Below, piece after piece: positions 7,800-17,836 of a DNA stretch of 27,758 nucleotides. This DNA comes from Phaeoceros laevis (taxonomy: Eukaryota > Anthocerotophyta > Anthocerotopsida > Notothyladales). Positions within the stretch are counted from its first letter, which is position 1. The number at the start of each line of letters is the position of its first letter. The position numbers were made by a program, and so were the translations under genes. A model generated the notes under the pieces. The model made no database searches. It had not been told where the DNA came from and was given only the letters and a program-made list of their open reading frames with translations. Where the stretch lies: positions 27,577 through 55,334 of the forward strand of contig JBNGIQ010008859.1 in the NCBI GenBank assembly GCA_049999765.1, read 5' to 3'.

Positions 7800-9975
7800 C
7801 AAGGTCGAGACGAATTCTAGGAAAACAACCATTACTAAGGAATTTCTTGATAATGTTACGTAGTCTTATCTCATGGAAACCATTGGCTACAAAACCAAGT
7901 CACAATCTATCCAGCCGCCAGATCGGCATTCTGCAAGAGGTATAAAATAGGAAACACCTGGGAAAGAGCAATAGCGTAAGACTGCTTGACGGGTCTATTA
8001 GCCAAAAAAATGGATGTATTGTGCATACCTGAAGGGGAGGCTCCTCCTTTCATCGAATTTGCGGAGAGTGCAAATGCCATTGCTAGGATCTGTAACCTGA
8101 ATGGATAGGGAGAGAAAGTTGGCAGCCGAGCCTAAAACCAAACCATCAATCGTAGAGTGCTGGAGCACTTCAGGTCGGATGCTGACTAGATTTAGAGGAT
8201 AGATCCAGAAGGGATTTTTAGCATCCCTAGGGGCTGCAGGATCCAAAAACACCAAAGGTGTGAAACAATTAATGAAGCAAATGTCATCAATGTATCTTTG
8301 CGCATGTTCAAAAAGCTGCATGAGATCATACCTAGCAAGTTTGGCTAGTCTCAAAACAAACTTGGATTCATACTCGAAGTACAAATTACACCACAGTGGC
8401 GAGCAGAAGAAACCCATGGGGATGCCACATACTAGCTTCCAAACCAAACTCCCAAGTTGCGCGAAGCAGTTTTGCATAAGCCAAATGTTCATTTCACATA
8501 GCCTAGCAGCAGTCAACTCAATGTAGGTAGAAGTCGAGGACTGTTCAGGCATTTTTGTTCTCCAAGTTGCAAGTCTACATGAGGAGGATGCATGATCAAA
8601 CCTGACGTAGAGGTTTCTGTACAGCTTGCCCTTCCTGCCAACCTTGTTGGCCTGCTTGAAACCTCTCTTCACCACTGCAGTAATGGCATCAGAGAGGGCA
8701 TTAGGGCTAGATGTTCGGATGGCTTCGTAACACCCATTGATGTCGGCTTCAAAGATATCAGCAATTTGCTCTAGCTAATTGACAACAGCTCGAAGTGTAG
8801 TCTCTGAGATCCAAAACAAGGAAGTCCTAGTTTTGAACATGTTTCAATAGACCTGTTGCTTCTCAGAGCCCACTCTTTTAGTAACGGGAGCAATGCATTT
8901 AGAGCACAGGTGATAATATCTGCAAGCAAAGATTCTACCGTTCCATGAGCATTAGTCAACCATTTATACTTTAGCTTATGTTTCTTGAAAATGGCCATCA
9001 GATACGGAAGGCCAACATCATCATAATCTGAAATTTCAGGTAACAGCTCCTCCAATTCAGACTTAAGAGCGAGTACAACAGAACTAGGCTCTAAACCCAC
9101 GGGCTGAAAATCACTGTTGGATACACGGAGTAGAGCCTAGTACCTAAGGTGGGAAACAAAAATGAAGCAAGGGTGGTATTAACCTTGTCAAGTCCAGAGA
9201 TGAAGACCTGGTCAAGCAGCCAACTCAACTCATCATTAGCAGTGGGATTGTCGAAAATGTAAGGCTCGTGGATTTGGGAGCGTCTGTTCTTCTTAGCTAA
9301 ACGTTTAAATCATTCCAACACCTTTCTTCTAGTAGTGTGTACACATGTTCCAAGCAGGATTCATCAGACACCACTCCAAGTATGGATGCAGCCTTCAAGA
9401 ATTCAGCAAAACCATCCAGCATCGAATCAACAACTGCCTAAAGTTTAGTGGGATGCAAGGGAATATGGTTCGAACCTTTCTGCAGTGCTAACCTTAAACC
9501 TTTTTTGTGGACAATGTCCAAATTTATGGTACGGACATGTATACCAGTCCACATGCCATCAGATGTAGTATTATTTTCGCATGTGTAGACATGCACTTTG
9601 AACTAATCTGGCACGCTACTAACAATCTGTACATGCTCACGTTCTTCTGCACAAACCAATGCAGAACTTGCAAAATATTCAGCCTTCTGTAAAGGATCAA
9701 CAATACTTCTGATTCCTCCAGCACCCGTAAACTGCGTACATACCTGGAGTTTTGTTAGCATGGTGAGGATGCTGCCGAAACTCCTAGTGATCTTGCACGG
9801 TTTGAGGTGACTCCAAGATATTGCAGTCCATATGAGTCACGTCACCAGTGCTACACACATCTTTAGTAACATTCGGGACAGCCTGAACATGCACAGCATC
9901 TACTAGTGTCTCTTGTAGCACATGGTTTAGTGTTGTACTCTGGTCCAGGAAGGTAGCGAATCTCTTAGAAGTCGG
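7800..9975 (-). pseudogene. Decayed Penelope-like/telomerase-type reverse transcriptase
   Basis: In minus-strand order: an N-terminal region in changing frames (about 9975-9110) including SMLDGFAEFLKAASILGVV and IHEPYIFDNPTANDELSWLL. Next is LPYLMAIFKKHKLKYKWLTN (about 8955-9014), then motif A FEADINGCYEAI (about 8720-8756), GIPMGFFCSPLWCNLYF with motif B' (GIPMG at 8413-8426), and the catalytic box RYIDDICFIN (YIDD at 8283-8294). The tail has ANFLSLSIQVTD, then LPFRYAQYIHF, a frameshift in a 7-T run (plus-strand A run at 8004-8010), and ANRPVKQSYAIALSQVFP. A stop separates AVVN from LEQIADIF near 8780. The single-word GxPMG...SP.W, YIDD and the NRPVxQ tail do not fit LTR or LINE enzymes. They resemble Penelope-like elements and uncharacterised RT proteins known from non-seed plants. 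The 3' end is cut by the copia LTR, so any endonuclease domain cannot be assessed. A domesticated rvt-type origin is an alternative. Confidence 0.75.
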
Positions 9976-11400
9976 ATGGACACACGGGGGTAGGTGGATA
10001 GGTAGACCGGTAGAGAATTAAAAATCCACGAAAACTTTGAAAGGTTTGTATACTAGTGAAGCAATGTTTTGGTGGTATTTCCATCCAACATAGATATGTT
10101 CTAGCACTTCTAAGGCATCGGGTTCAACAATATAGCATGTTCACAAAACAGCTGTTTTGGTGAGATCTATTCAAGCTCTATTAGCATATAACACATGGAC
10201 AAAGGCAGCATATTCACTAGTGCGATGTTTCTACACAAAAAATCTGCCACATACATTTGTCTCTAAAGTACGTACAGGGATGTCCTCAGTCTTATCCTCC
10301 AAGTCCATGCATTCCGAGCCCAAAATTTCTAGCTCTATAGTCTATGGTGGTGCAAAGCCACCAAGCACTAGGCACAACGCTCCTAACAGCTGTTCAGCTC
10401 CCAAAAAGCTGTCCAGCTCCCCAACAGCTATCCAGCCCCAAATCCTTGAGGTATCAGTAAGATTACCAAGCAAAAGACACTGCGTCCCCAAAAATGCTAT
10501 GCGGCTCCAATTGTCCGAGTTACCAAGAAAAAGACCCACATCCAGGACCATGTACAAGTAAGTATGTACTCTACCATTTTCGTGGACTAGGCTTGCTGAA
10601 ATGATCACGGATGTGGGGACAGATCATGTGCAAATGGTCAAAATTTGTCCTTTGCACACTAGTGACCTCGGCAGCTAGCTGGCGATTGCCATGTCCCTAT
10701 GACGAGCCAGAGCGAGACATAGCCGGACCAAGCTGACGGTTGCCAGACGTTGCTTGCCTAGCAGTAAGAAATCGTGATGCAACCAGGGTGTCTAAGAAAG
10801 TACCAGGTGAGGCAGGGACTTGACCCCCGTTAGGGGAGTTGAAGTAAAGGGTGCGCACAGGAAAGAGACCCTATTACGCAGCTGCAAGGTTCCCATTGGG
10901 GAACGCAAAATTTCGTTGAGGCGTGCCGTGGGGAGAGGGAGTGCCAGAAGGTGGGTACAGACCAGGAGTATGACAAGAGAATTGTCCATGGGGGGTGTGC
11001 TGTTCAACGGCTAGAGTTTGCTGTTGGACAGAAGTTTGCATGTCACACGGACTGTCAATGTGCTGGTGAAGTCCATTCCCGCGTTGCTGCACAGGGGTAC
11101 GGGGAATGGGGATATTGCTATGGGCTGCATTAGCAGCAGACTAGCGGTGATAGGGAGAGAAGAACTTTTACATTTGGGTATGTATGTATGTTTCATATAT
11201 ATGTACACAAGAGTCAAAATGTCAACAAAGCAACATTTTTCCTAGTCGATTGCCTCCTAGGCTGTCCTCTTGCAGGCACTTTTTTGTTCCCAGTGTCATG
11301 TTCTTCACAGGATAGGAACAGCAACCAAGAAACTCCAAAGCAGCGTCCTTTTTAGGGCAGGAACAACATTTTTTATGAAAACGCAAGTATCGTGAGCACC
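9976..11400. other. No recognisable gene; one short tandem repeat
   Basis: A plus-strand frame of 134 codons (10157-10561) is low in complexity and Ser/Pro/Lys-rich, and overlaps a minisatellite, so I do not call it a gene. Elsewhere open frames are short and overlapping. Short (GTAT)n and AT runs occur near 11178-11200. Nothing resembles an RNA gene or LTR. Confidence 0.45.
10385..10438. repeat. 19-bp tandem repeat, three copies
   Basis: AGCTGT, AGCTGT and AGCTAT recur at 10388, 10407 and 10426 within units of the form AACAGCTGTCCAGCTCCCC, so the period is exactly 19 bp. Copies differ at a few positions. Confidence 0.75.
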
Positions 11401-11418
11401 TTTTGTGAAGCAGCAGAC

Positions 11419-11459
11419 TTCACAAGGAAACTACACAAGGAGACTGTACAAGGAAATAG
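11419..11459. repeat. Short (~14 bp) tandem repeat ACAAGGA
   Basis: CACAAGGAAAC, CACAAGGAGAC and TACAAGGAAAT follow each other with a period of about 14 bp. A minor local duplication. Confidence 0.6.
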
Positions 11460-12010
11460 CATACTCGAGGAATGGTAGCAGTAGGGCAGTGGACAATGCA
11501 AAAAGCGTATGTGGTCCACGGCCAGAGCATGGTAAGGTCATGTTGCACTCAATCTGAACATTTAGGAGCACAGGTATTGATTGCCTTGTGCACCCTAACC
11601 CATGTGCATCGATTTGTATTGTTGCAGCAGTAGGTACAGCGAGTTCTGGGACATCATTCCACACAACAGATCTTTAGCAAGCATTGACAAGGCCTCTCCA
11701 GGTCTAAACATAGCAAAAAAGGTAAAAAACACTCATTCTTACAATAGGCTGATGGGTCACAGCACCAGTGTGTCCCAAGCAGCCTCCCAAATGTGCTAGG
11801 CATGTCAGCTGGTGAGGCTGGCCCCTCCACCTTCCTTCTTCAGTGCCAGAAAGGCTTCATAGGCTGAATTTCTGGTCGTTCTGGCAGATCCAGGCCTTCC
11901 AGCACAATGGTAAGTCCAAAAAAGCATTACAAGCAGAAAAAAACCAAAAGAGCTGACCTGCTGGGTCATGTTGGATAGGGATTGTGGCAGCTGATCAAGG
12001 CACTGTGAGC
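11460..12010. other. No supportable gene
   Basis: Only short open frames without recognisable domains occur here, on both strands. The minus frame running through 11805-12095 is a read-through of the neighbouring minisatellite and not a protein gene. Confidence 0.45.
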
Positions 12011-12091
12011 AGGGCACTGAGTTGGGAGTAAGGCACTGAGCTGGGAGCAGGGCACTGAGCTGGGAGCAGGGCACTGAGCTGGGAGCAGGCC
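12011..12091. repeat. 19-bp minisatellite, about four copies
   Basis: GGCAC starts at 12013, 12032, 12051 and 12070, and a variant GGCCAC at 12088-12089. The unit is GGGCACTGAGCTGGGAGCA, 19 bp. The last complete copies are identical while the first carries T for C changes (GAGTTGGGAGTA). A shorter related unit (GGCACTGTGAGCAG) precedes it at 11999. The near identity implies recent expansion. Confidence 0.9.
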
Positions 12092-12808
12092 ACAAAGTGA
12101 AAGCCTCAGAGTCTATCGAAAGGTGATGTCCAAATGGGTTTATGTAGGCAGCAGGCGAAGGTCTGTTTTGGAGGGAAAGTATTACACAAGTTTAGGTTAG
12201 GGAGAAACTGGCACCACACATTGCGTTTGTGGCTAGCTAAACCTGAAACTCGTGGGCAAGTATAGTTGAGAAGGTGTGTTTGCTTGCAGCTTCCAGGGGA
12301 CCCCACTAAATGGCTGTGTAATCAGTTCGTATCCCAAAAGGCTGTAAAATAGTCGGGGAAAATCAAAAAGCAAGTCAAGCGTTGATCTGAGATCCAGCTG
12401 CATTGATCAGCCTTGATCCAGAATCAACTAGGCAGGTTCGCCCCGCTGGAAAAGCAACAGCTGTGAATCAAGCAAGTGTAAAAAATTAATAAAGCACAAG
12501 GTGCTTTGGTTACCAGTTGCTGGCAACAGTGCTTGCAAAGACAATACGTGTTACTGTGCCCAAGCTGTATTAATGGTTTGCCGGCTCTGGACCAGAAAGA
12601 CTTTTTTCAGCTGTACAGGTACAGTCTGTTGGTATCATATAAACAAACGATTTTCCTGCTGCTAGACCACGAAAGTGGTTAGCCAGGTATATGGTTCACA
12701 ATAAATGTGGGTGTAAGTATGACTTACTGCAACCCAGTTCTGTACATAGGCCGCACAAAATTAGTGACTTCCAAAAGTACACCTCAATGGCAATTTATCA
12801 AGTCATGT
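12092..12808. other. No supportable gene
   Basis: The longest frame here (66 codons, minus) has no recognisable domain. I see no LTR ends, tRNA or conserved motif. Confidence 0.45.
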
Positions 12809-12869
12809 TATACATACATACACATAACATACCTACATAAAAGTGGTATGTATGTATGTATGTATATAT
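12809..12869. repeat. Inverted tetranucleotide microsatellite
   Basis: The left arm is ACAT/TACA-rich (TATACATACATACACATAACATAC) and the right arm is GTAT-rich (GGTATGTATGTATGTATGTATAT), separated by about 13 bp. The arms are largely complementary, so the DNA or RNA could fold into a long AT-rich hairpin. Confidence 0.8.
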
Positions 12870-13030
12870 TTGAGGAGGTAACCAGTCCCATCAGGGTCCC
12901 CCCCTTGCCCATGATTGGGGCACCCGCATGCGAGCGGGTACAGGAGTTTTTTGTTTCTTAAGAATTTTGCCGCCGGTCAACCTACCTTGCACGGTTCCCA
13001 GGGTGAACTAGGGAGACCACTTTTTACACC

Positions 13031-13612
13031 CTAAAATAGGTGAAAAAGTTGCAGTGGTTGGCTTGCGAAAATCCCAAAAGAAACCAAAAACTTTCCAAAG
13101 AAAAGAAAATGTAAGTCACGATATGGGTGCGCCATCCCACGTCCAGACATGGTAGCCTGCTTCCTACTGCCCCGCCTGCTAGAAATCTTCACAATGTCAT
13201 GGTCAGGCTGCTCTGCTGACCCTTTCACACATTTGAAATTGGAGATCATGGCTTCGGACGCCTTCTTAGCTGCAGCTAGCTTAGCCATCTCTACAGCATC
13301 AGAGAATTCAGGTGGCATGAAGCACTTTTCCACCCATTGAGGGCCGGGACCTTTAAGATCAGTTAGTAGAGGACCATGCAGCTTGACAAGCACTTCTCCA
13401 ACCGCTTGAATCATCCACTCACGGATGTACATGAAGGTAATCTGGGCAAGCATAGCATCTCTATTCGCCTTCAAATTTATCCAGAACAAGAAGCTGACCC
13501 ATTGTAACTCCAATGACTCTTCAGGAAATGCAGTCTTCCGAGGTGTGCCTTGTGCAACTCCGTTGAAGTGTGCCTTTCTCCACCTACCCCGTCCGGATGA
13601 CGGCCGGGCCAT
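13031..13612 (-). CDS. Intact ORF of unknown function, 193 codons
   Basis: The ATG is in strong context (GCGATGG) and the product opens MARPSSGRGRWRKAHFNG, a basic N-terminus. The middle reads SLELQWVSFLFWINLKANRD, a possible helix or buried segment, followed by LLTDLKGPGPQWVEKCFMPPEF and an Ala/Lys-rich helix (AVEMAKLAAAKKASEAM). A second basic patch (SSRRGSRKQ) precedes a hydrophobic, Phe-rich tail. I do not recognise the family. The mix of basic patches and helices would suit a transposon gag or DNA-binding protein, but that is a guess. It is one of the longest uninterrupted frames outside the SUO-like gene, amid decayed sequence. Chance is not excluded. Confidence 0.35.
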   Translation of the reverse strand: MARPSSGRGRWRKAHFNGVAQGTPRKTAFPEESLELQWVSFLFWINLKANRDAMLAQITFMYIREWMIQAVGEVLVKLHGPLLTDLKGPGPQWVEKCFMPPEFSDAVEMAKLAAAKKASEAMISNFKCVKGSAEQPDHDIVKISSRRGSRKQATMSGRGMAHPYRDLHFLFFGKFLVSFGIFASQPLQLFHLF

Positions 13613-14206
13613 CGCTTCTCTTCACACTGCCCATCGCCATGCTATACCACTCGCTCTTTACTTGGGCCCCCAACCGAGTCTCCCGCCAAGGGAGGGGGCT
13701 GCGTGTGGTAACCCACATGTTTTCTTACTCATCTTTTTTTTATTTGTTTGTGGATTTGCGTCATAATAACGGGGGCGTAGTGGTTAGAGTTTATTTCTTG
13801 CAAAGGGAATACGTTTGGAATAGTCCAAGTGCCGACGTCGTCAATTAGGACGTGGGTACCAGCTAAGCATAGCGTCCCAATGATGAGTGAACGTCAGGAT
13901 GTTGACCAACTACCATGGGAAGGAAGGCCTCGGCTTTCTTTCCCTTTTCTTCCTTTCCTTTTCTAATTTGGATTTGTTTTGATTGTGAAATAAGGTCCTT
14001 GAAGTTAATTACCTAGCCCATGGTTTAACCATCGTTAGGAGAGTTAACCCAAGTCAATTAGTTAACCTGAAGGTTAGATTAACTAACCTAAGTTTAGGGT
14101 TTTAATTAACCATGATTAGTTTAGTTACCTTTTTCTATCTCACAGTGAGTCATTTTTACCTTCCTACCTAACCCTAACCCCATTGCATGGCCATGGGCAT
14201 GTCATC
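13613..14206. other. Non-coding, pyrimidine tracts and TTAACC-rich stretch
   Basis: The region upstream of the 193-codon ORF has a tRNA-like remnant (13771-13836), then a purine/pyrimidine-asymmetric tract (about 13917-13966, CCTTTCC-type). Next comes a stretch at 14020-14125 in which GTTAACC, GGTTAG and TTAATTAACC recur, with one TTTAGGG (14092-14098). These are degenerate and too scattered to be an interstitial telomere array. No gene is evident. Confidence 0.5.
13771..13836 (+). repeat. Degenerate tRNA-like segment (possible SINE head)
   Basis: GGGGGCGTAGTGGTTAGAG resembles the acceptor stem, D-arm and pol III A box of a tRNA. TCTTGCAAAG follows where an anticodon arm would be, and CGTTTGGAATAGTCC lies where the B box/T-arm (GGTTCGAATCC) would be, with several mismatches. 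The A-B spacing is slightly short and the acceptor 3' strand is not convincing, so this is not a working tRNA gene. A tRNA-derived SINE or pseudo-tRNA is the best reading. Confidence 0.3.
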
Positions 14207-14345
14207 CACATGGCTGGGGTTTGGACATGGAATGGTAGGGTTTCTACATGCACATGGCTGAGGTTAGGCCATGGCCTGATGACATGGCAAGGGTTTTTAC
14301 ATAAGGGTTTCCACCTGGCCATGGCCATGTGGCATGTTGCAACAT
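14207..14345. repeat. CATGG-rich degenerate direct repeats (~44 bp)
   Basis: CACATGGCTG starts at 14207 and again at 14251 (period 44). ACATGGCAAGGGTTT and GGCCATGGCCATGTGGCATG follow. AGGGTTT also recurs after each CATGG block. No coding meaning is apparent. Confidence 0.6.
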
Positions 14346-14584
14346 TGGGGTTATGCTAAATTGGGGTTTGCTCATAGCGGAAAATGCTAAAACCTCTTTT
14401 CTCCCTATGGCTTAAACCCTCATCCGTCTCCTCTCTCCCTCTCAGACCCTCCCTTTGTAGTATTTTACAATATCTTGTGTGCGTGAACAAGCGGCAAGCG
14501 CGGCGTCAGCATCTAAGCAGCTATGCGTTCCATGGCGCGTGAGAAAGGCGCACGGCGCGGCGCGGTTCGGCTAGGGGCGGTGTG
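14346..14584. promoter_or_regulatory. Possible leader/LTR-like pyrimidine-rich segment
   Basis: Around 14395-14460 the sequence is C/T-rich (AACCTCTTTTCTCCC, TCCGTCTCCTCTCTCCCTCTCAG), as in plant 5' leaders. It precedes the repeat modules and the gag-like ORF on the same strand. I infer it is part of the 5' end of that element. There is no clear TATA box. Confidence 0.25.
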
Positions 14585-15760
14585 TTTTTTTAAGGCAAAG
14601 GAGGCGCAAGGGTGGGGTTTGCATTGTTTATGCTTTGTGGAGGCCAGGATACCACACCTAGCCAGCCAGCACCTCACAGCCGCCAGGGACGCGTGCGGCC
14701 ACAAAGGGAGAGCCACGGCGCAGCCTCCAAGGGCGCGGCGCAACCCGTGGGACAAGGCGCAATAGTGGAGGAGTATTTTTTAATGATTTCTTTGGGCCTG
14801 GCCATGATCTGACCAGGCAAGTACCATGGCGTGATAGAGACCAAGGTGCCAGGTTGGCTAGCTAGGCGTGCGGCATGCTTAAGAGGCGTGTGGCATACTA
14901 GTAAGGGGCACAAAGGCTTGAGGAAACATTTTTTAATGCTTAGATGGCCTGGCGGCCTGACCAGGTGCACAGCGTGAGGAAGACCCAGGTCAAGGCACGG
15001 CGCAGTGGCGCGGTATGCTAGGGTGGCGCGTGGTACCGGGTGGGCATCAGGACAAGGCTGTGCGGAGCGTGGAGCATAAGGGGAGCGGTTTTTTAGTGTT
15101 TTTATTGTGTGGGGTTGCTGATCGGGCTGGGACACCAAACCCCAGCAAGGCCGTGCCCCACGGCGCTCCAAGGAAGAGGCACGCGGGACCGTTTAATGCA
15201 GCCAGGCCATTGCGAGGGCTCGTTAGGCTATGCATGGCCCAAACCCTTATGCGAGCACAAGGAAGAGGCGCGAGGGATTTTCTATGCGTTTTTTAGGATT
15301 TCGCATGACCTGACCAAGCCACGGCCAGGCCACGACTGCAAGAGCACGTCACCTAGGGGCCAGACGCACTGAATTGGTGAGGACGAGAGTGTCGTAAAAG
15401 TGAGCGGGGGGTTCTGTGGTCATTTAATCTCCTTTTTTTAAGTGCTGGCCAGGTCACGGCCTGACTAGGCTGACTAGCCCAGGCACGTGTGAGGCTGTAG
15501 GCAGGGGTTTAAGTGTTTTTTATTGCTGTGGACACCAATAGGGGTACCGACACGTTCTAAGAGCAGTCGTGACCGTGAGGCCACCGGGACACTGCGAGGC
15601 AGAAGACCACGGGACGGGGCTGTGGGCAAGTATACTTACTAGCCAGGCCCAAGGGTTTCACGTCATCTTACATTGTGGTTTCTCGATGGACGTACGGCTA
15701 CTAGGGGGAGCGTACCAGGGAGAGAGACTCAACATTTTTATTGCGGCCAGGTGGCCAAGT
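14585..15760 (+). repeat. Array of diverged modules (~145-220 bp) upstream of gag-like ORF
   Basis: T-runs followed by A(A/G)TG or AGG recur at about 14585, 14775, 14929, 15089, 15289, 15434, 15515 and 15734. Several are followed at similar distance by GGCCTGGCC/CTGACCAGGC-type inverted motifs and by GCG-rich spacers. A smaller duplication, AGGCGTG(C/T)GGCAT, lies at 14864 and 14884. The DNA is more GC- and CpG-rich than its flanks. Open frames inside it are by-products of GC richness. The likely role is the 5' UTR/LTR subrepeat region of the element that carries the ORF at 15816. Confidence 0.5.
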
Positions 15761-15815
15761 GACCGGGACGTGGCCGTAAGTAGAGTTTTGGTGTTAAGCT
15801 AAGCGTACAGGTGTC

Positions 15816-17576
15816 ATGGATAAGGGCAAGAAAAAGGGAGACGTGCGGTCTCCACCCGTGGAACCTGAATGGTTGCCACGTTCCTTTGATTATGAACAAG
15901 AGACGTTATGTGCGTGGCGGATAGGTGACGCACTTCAAGTGGATCCTAAGGACGTTCAAGAGTCCCGACCTACGGCAATAGAGAGGGGGTGGGATTTTCT
16001 CAATTGGGACTACTTAGACGATCCACCACCCACACCTAGCGAGGGAATTCATAGCAAGTCTCATGGTGCCGAACGAGGGTCTTATTGCTCACAGGGGACA
16101 ACCAATGTTGTGGTCGGCAGGCTACTTTCGGGCTGCCCTTAAACGACCGGAAGATGAGATAGGAGAGGCGTCCAACTCCAAGTCCAAGAGGACGGTCGAC
16201 ATGGCGTGGTTCAAGTCGACGACGCAGAGAATACTGGGAAATGGATGGAATCCGTACGACTTGCTCAACCGGACGCACGCCTTGATGTCGACATTGATGC
16301 GGGGACTCTTTGGAAGAAGGAAACAATCACGTCTCAGCGACGCTATAGTGTGTTTTTGCCATGACGCACTCCATGGGGTGCCAATTGATTGGGGAGGTAC
16401 TCTCTACAAGTGATTGATCCAGGAGGTGAACTCCGTTACGCACCGAGGAAGATCCGAGTGTAACGTCGGGGCCCTTCTTTATTATCTCCACCGACATCAC
16501 CTGTGGTTGACACTTGAGGAGCGTGCGTCTCTAGACCAACAACCATTGACATTGACAATGACGACGCCAACATCTGGGGACTTGACCATACCGTTCAGCA
16601 ACGCACTAGCAAGGAAGCTGTCACTGACGAAAAGAAAGTGGGATGGCACACTCCATCCAACTCCTAGGGAGACATCTGCGGACACAAATGTGATACACGC
16701 AGAGGTGGAGACGATGCGGTTGACCAAGACGCAGGGAAGACTGCGTCCAAGCCAAATGAGGAGATGACGATTGCTCTAGATGCAGCGGTACTACAAGACG
16801 CAACCAAGGCGTCTACCTCTGGCCCTCCTCTTGTGCAGGTTACAACACAGCAGAAGAAGCCTAAGACATGGTCTGGACGTATTCCCCTTCTTCCGGAGGT
16901 GATTGACTTTTTGAAACGTATGGAACGGTTGTGGGCACCGGAGTATTTTGCCGATCCCTTCTCTCTAAGCATGCTCTCACTCAGGTTGGAGAACTTGACA
17001 TGAGATAGGGGCCCAATTGGTAGCAAGGAGGTGATAAACTTGAAAACGAAGGTGGGAACACTGCAGTTAGAGCTCAAGAGCGAACAATGCTAGGTTGACA
17101 AGCTAAGGGAGGAGAAGGACGAGGCAGAGAGCAACCTCCTAATCTTCAAGAAGAATACGCATGATACATTGCGTACGATGATGGACCAATGGAAAAAAGA
17201 CATAGCTAAGGTCAAGAGTACCTTAGAGCATGGCAAAGGGGAGTTGCAGACGCGGGATCTGCACCACTTGGAGGATGTACACAACATCACACGTCTCTAA
17301 GAACTCCTCAGAGAAGACGGCATCGACAATACGATGAACCCTAAGGATTTCCGAAGAGCGTCACAAGTGCTGGTGGAGCGAACTGACCTTAGGTACGACC
17401 AGATGACGCAGACTCTCAGGAAGCTTCAACAGACGTGTGACGATGCTATGAAGACATTGAAGCTTGGGATAGGTGAGAGTGGGAAATACCATAGGCAACA
17501 CCGCCAACACCAACACCTGCTACCATCAATCCAGACGCAACACCACAAGTTGAAGAGACACCAACTCCAAGCGTGA
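15816..17576 (+). pseudogene. Decayed gag/capsid-like ORF1 with coiled-coil tail
   Basis: The ATG at 15816 opens MDKGKKKGDVRSPPVEPEW. The frame changes near 16040 into MVPNEGLIAHRGQPMLWSAG and continues through NGWNPYDLLNRTHALMSTLM and IVCFCHDALHGVPIDWG. A stop lies at 16411-16413, then the frame resumes with LIQEV...GALLYYLHRHHLWLTLEE. After another frame change (about 16690-16760) come PKTWSGRIPLLPEVIDFLKR and, past a stop at 17001, a Lys/Glu-rich coiled coil (KLREEKDEAESNLLIFKK and on). Further stops lie at 17091 and 17298. The frame closes at 17576. The arrangement of a helical domain followed by a coiled coil resembles ORF1/gag products annotated as plant transposon proteins; the match is by general pattern only. 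No reverse transcriptase follows, so this is a non-autonomous or truncated element. Confidence 0.5.
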
Positions 17577-17811
17577 CGCCACCGGAGCAAGTAGCCAAGG
17601 AGAACCAGGACGCAGCACCGAACGAACCCAAGACCTAAAGACCCAACGAACAGTTGTAAGTAGACGTAGTCATATGGTGTAGAGTTAGAAAGTGTATAGA
17701 GGTAGTTGAACAGGACGTCAGTGTTGGTTTTGATACGTCCTATAGTATGTCAGCTAGGGAATAGAGTTGTGGACGTTACGTGACGTGATAGACATACGTC
17801 TAGCTTGCGGG

Positions 17812-17836
17812 TGCCCTATTCAGGGCAAGGGGGGAC
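17812..17836 (+). other. Hairpin followed by purine-rich tract
   Basis: TGCCCT (17812-17817) and AGGGCA (17822-17827) form a 6-bp stem with a 4-nt loop, directly followed by AGGGGGGA. Located downstream of the gag-like ORF, it could be the polypurine tract before a 3' LTR, but no TG start follows immediately. Confidence 0.3.

Noticed and set aside
10385-12091. Two 19-bp minisatellites as copies of one satellite
   Set aside because: The units share only a short GGGAGC word; the equal period appears coincidental.
14020-14125. Possible interstitial telomere array
   Set aside because: Only one exact TTTAGGG is present; the rest are scattered TTAACC/GGTTAG variants without a 7-bp period.
14674-15171. 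165-codon minus-strand ORF in the GC-rich modules
   Set aside because: Open frames occur on both strands because the DNA is GC-rich and repetitive; no domain is seen.
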